From: Dimorphilus gyrociliatus
Taxonomy: Eukaryota; Annelida; Polychaeta; Dinophilidae
Assembly: GCA_904063045.1 (NCBI GenBank)
Contig: CAJFCJ010000182.1
Span: 6,428-28,287 of the forward strand
Reading direction: 5' to 3'
DNA length: 21,860 nt
Shown: positions 20,427 to 21,860 of the stretch, one piece after another
Position numbering within the stretch: position 1 is the first letter of the stretch
Layout of the letters: each line of letters opens with the position of its first letter
Program-made: the position numbers and the translations under genes
Notes under the pieces: model-generated
The model's database searches: none
Seen by the model: only the letters and a program-made list of their open reading frames with translations
Told to the model about the DNA's origin: nothing

Positions 20427-21401
20427 AAAAGTTTTTTAGTGATAGTGAATTAATGAATTCACTTTCTATTAAAAATGTTAACATAGGCCTACAATGCATT
20501 ATTTTAAAATTACAGGGAAACAAGCAAAACTTTCATGGTGACCAAAATATATATACTGTACAACTGGACTCCATATCCAGCTAACTATAAAATCTAAGTT
20601 GTTGGATGAAATTTTTCATAAAAAACCTTGTAGAGAAAAATTACAAGATATGAACAAAGTAATAGTATTCAATCAATCAATCAATAATTTCTATATAATT
20701 CTATTTAGACAAAAATATCACAGGGTAATTTTCTCCATAATTTAACTGCTGTTTTTTCTCCTATCTAATTAATATATTATCTTTTCTTTTTAAAGAGAAG
20801 AGGATGTCAAGCCAGAAATTCTGAATATTTTCTTTAAAAGTTAATAATAAGAGAATATTTTAGGTTCATGTGCCAAAAATCTTTAGAAAATGATATTAAA
20901 GGTTTATTGAACAAAAACAAAGATTGGTACCAAAAACAGAGGGGTTTACCCTAACCCTAACCCCTTCAATTTCTACCCATAACCCGAAATAGATAATCAA
21001 TATGGCATTGGTCAAACCATTTGTACTAATTAATCATTTTTAAATGATGATTCCTCTCAGTGCAGCAACTATGCTATCTTCCTAATTTACATGCTTAGTG
21101 TAGAAGCTTAGTTTAACTTGATGTAATTTTTCAACCCTTGAATGAAAGATTACGAAAAACTGGGCAACTCTTTGAAAGGAAGAAAGTAGGGGAAGCTATC
21201 ATCATTTGGGAAAAAACTTGTTCAATACTTTACAACTAGGATCATTTTCTGAAGAATTTTGGAGTGAACTTTATATCCAACAGGAATTTTTGTGTAATGG
21301 GGTATTTTTTTTAGCATTACAATAATCCCCTTGTTACACTAAATTCTACTGATATATTTGTATAATTCACAATATTTCTCTCTTCTTCTATCTTTCTCTA
21401 G
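20427..21401. other. Noncoding stretch upstream of the right-hand gene
   Basis: No exon with recognisable content. It contains a (TCAA)n tract near 20670-20685 and the CCCTAA-rich segment listed separately. 5' exons of the gene whose exon starts at 21402 could be hidden here or further upstream. Confidence 0.4.
20946..20999. repeat. CCCTAA-rich segment resembling the MITE interior
   Basis: TACCCTAACCCTAACCCC is followed by TTCAATTTCTACCCATAACC, close to ATTTCTACCCAAACCATAACCC inside the 17489-17667 element. Only about three telomere-like units are present. I read it as a fragment of the same or a related repeat family rather than telomeric DNA. Confidence 0.4.
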
Positions 21402-21837
21402 AAGTAATTTCATTTACAAGTCCATTAGTTCATACTGAAGATTGTGATTGCAAGTATAGATCAACATCTTGTTTAAACATAGACAAAAAATTCTTTAAAA
21501 GTGGCAATTATTGGCAATGCATAAATAATATAAGCCAAGCTGTTTGGTTTTGCCATCAAAATGGTATTGTTTTAAATGGAAATATTAATTTTCAAGCCAT
21601 TAATGTGAAATTTGAGAATGTTTGTATTTATTAAAGAATTTAATTTATCACATTTTTATCCTCAAAATTTCTGATTAGAAAGTTGAAAAGTGTAAGAAAG
21701 AGATAAAAGTAATTGGCTATTTTCTTAATCTAACATCAATTTCAATGCACAATTACGAATTGGAACGATTAGACATTAAAGCGTTTGGAGTATTTGTAAA
21801 AAATATTTTAAAAAAGAGAGCTACTTTAATACATTAA
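21402..21837 (+). CDS. Partial cysteine-rich (extracellular-type) gene, 3' exons
   Basis: An exon at 21402-21619 (acceptor TCTTTCTCTAG, incoming phase 1) reads EDCDCKYRSTSCLNIDKKFF, then NYWQCINNISQAVWFCHQNG. Its donor AAT|GTTTGT joins in phase 0 to an exon from 21679 (acceptor CTGATTAG) reading KVEKCKKEIKVIGYFLNLTS and YELERLDIKAFGVF. Without further splicing a stop occurs at 21835-21837; a donor at GTATTT or GTAAAA before it would continue the gene past the window. The even cysteines and LxxLDIKAFG ending recall the edge of a galactose-binding fold, but I do not recognise the family. The 5' exons are not identified. Confidence 0.6.
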
Positions 21838-21860
21838 CAGTGAAAAATAATCTATTATTA

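Noticed and set aside
20948-20965. Telomere-like CCCTAA units
   Set aside because: Only about three units, interior to the window and similar to the MITE interior; no sign of a chromosome end.

Overview
The window is nuclear DNA of an AT-rich animal (about 70% A+T by eye). Genes are split by many short GT-AG introns, mostly 55-90 nt. Domain content is metazoan: C-type lectin, PAN/Apple, F5/8C discoidin, SRCR-like, LDLa, LRR, a class A 7TM receptor, a RING finger and a caspase. With relics of a Penelope-like retroelement and a mariner transposon, this suggests an invertebrate with compact introns. I cannot name the phylum from sequence alone.

Layout, left to right. (1) 1-2463, minus strand: 5' seven exons of a secreted or membrane lectin-like gene (signal peptide, C-type lectin, PAN/Apple, two F5/8C domains, a third galactose-binding-like domain), running off the left edge. 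(2) 2464-4989: mostly noncoding, with a lone decayed LDLa exon on the minus strand. (3) 4990-11138, plus strand: a six- or seven-exon gene for a protein of about 1906 residues (RING finger, very long ribonuclease-inhibitor-type LRR array, unrecognised beta-rich middle region, complete C-terminal caspase domain). This is the standout of the window. (4) 11434-11631: an orphan PAN-like exon, then a Penelope-type RT relic. (5) 13554-19577, plus strand: a 17-exon receptor (signal peptide, SRCR-like modules, C-type lectin, six LDLa modules, LRR, hinge, 7TM) of the RXFP/GRL101 type, with a small inverted-repeat transposon enlarging one intron. (6) 19874-20426: a decayed mariner transposase on the minus strand. 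(7) 21402-21837: two exons of another cysteine-rich gene entering from an unseen 5' part.

How they may work together (inference): several lectin/LDLa/PAN/discoidin recognition proteins flank an intracellular protein joining a ubiquitin-ligase-type RING, a fast-evolving LRR sensor and a death protease. That is what an innate-immune or self/non-self locus could look like. The sequence shows the architecture but not the function. Splice structures were worked out by hand from frame and phase and need transcript support.
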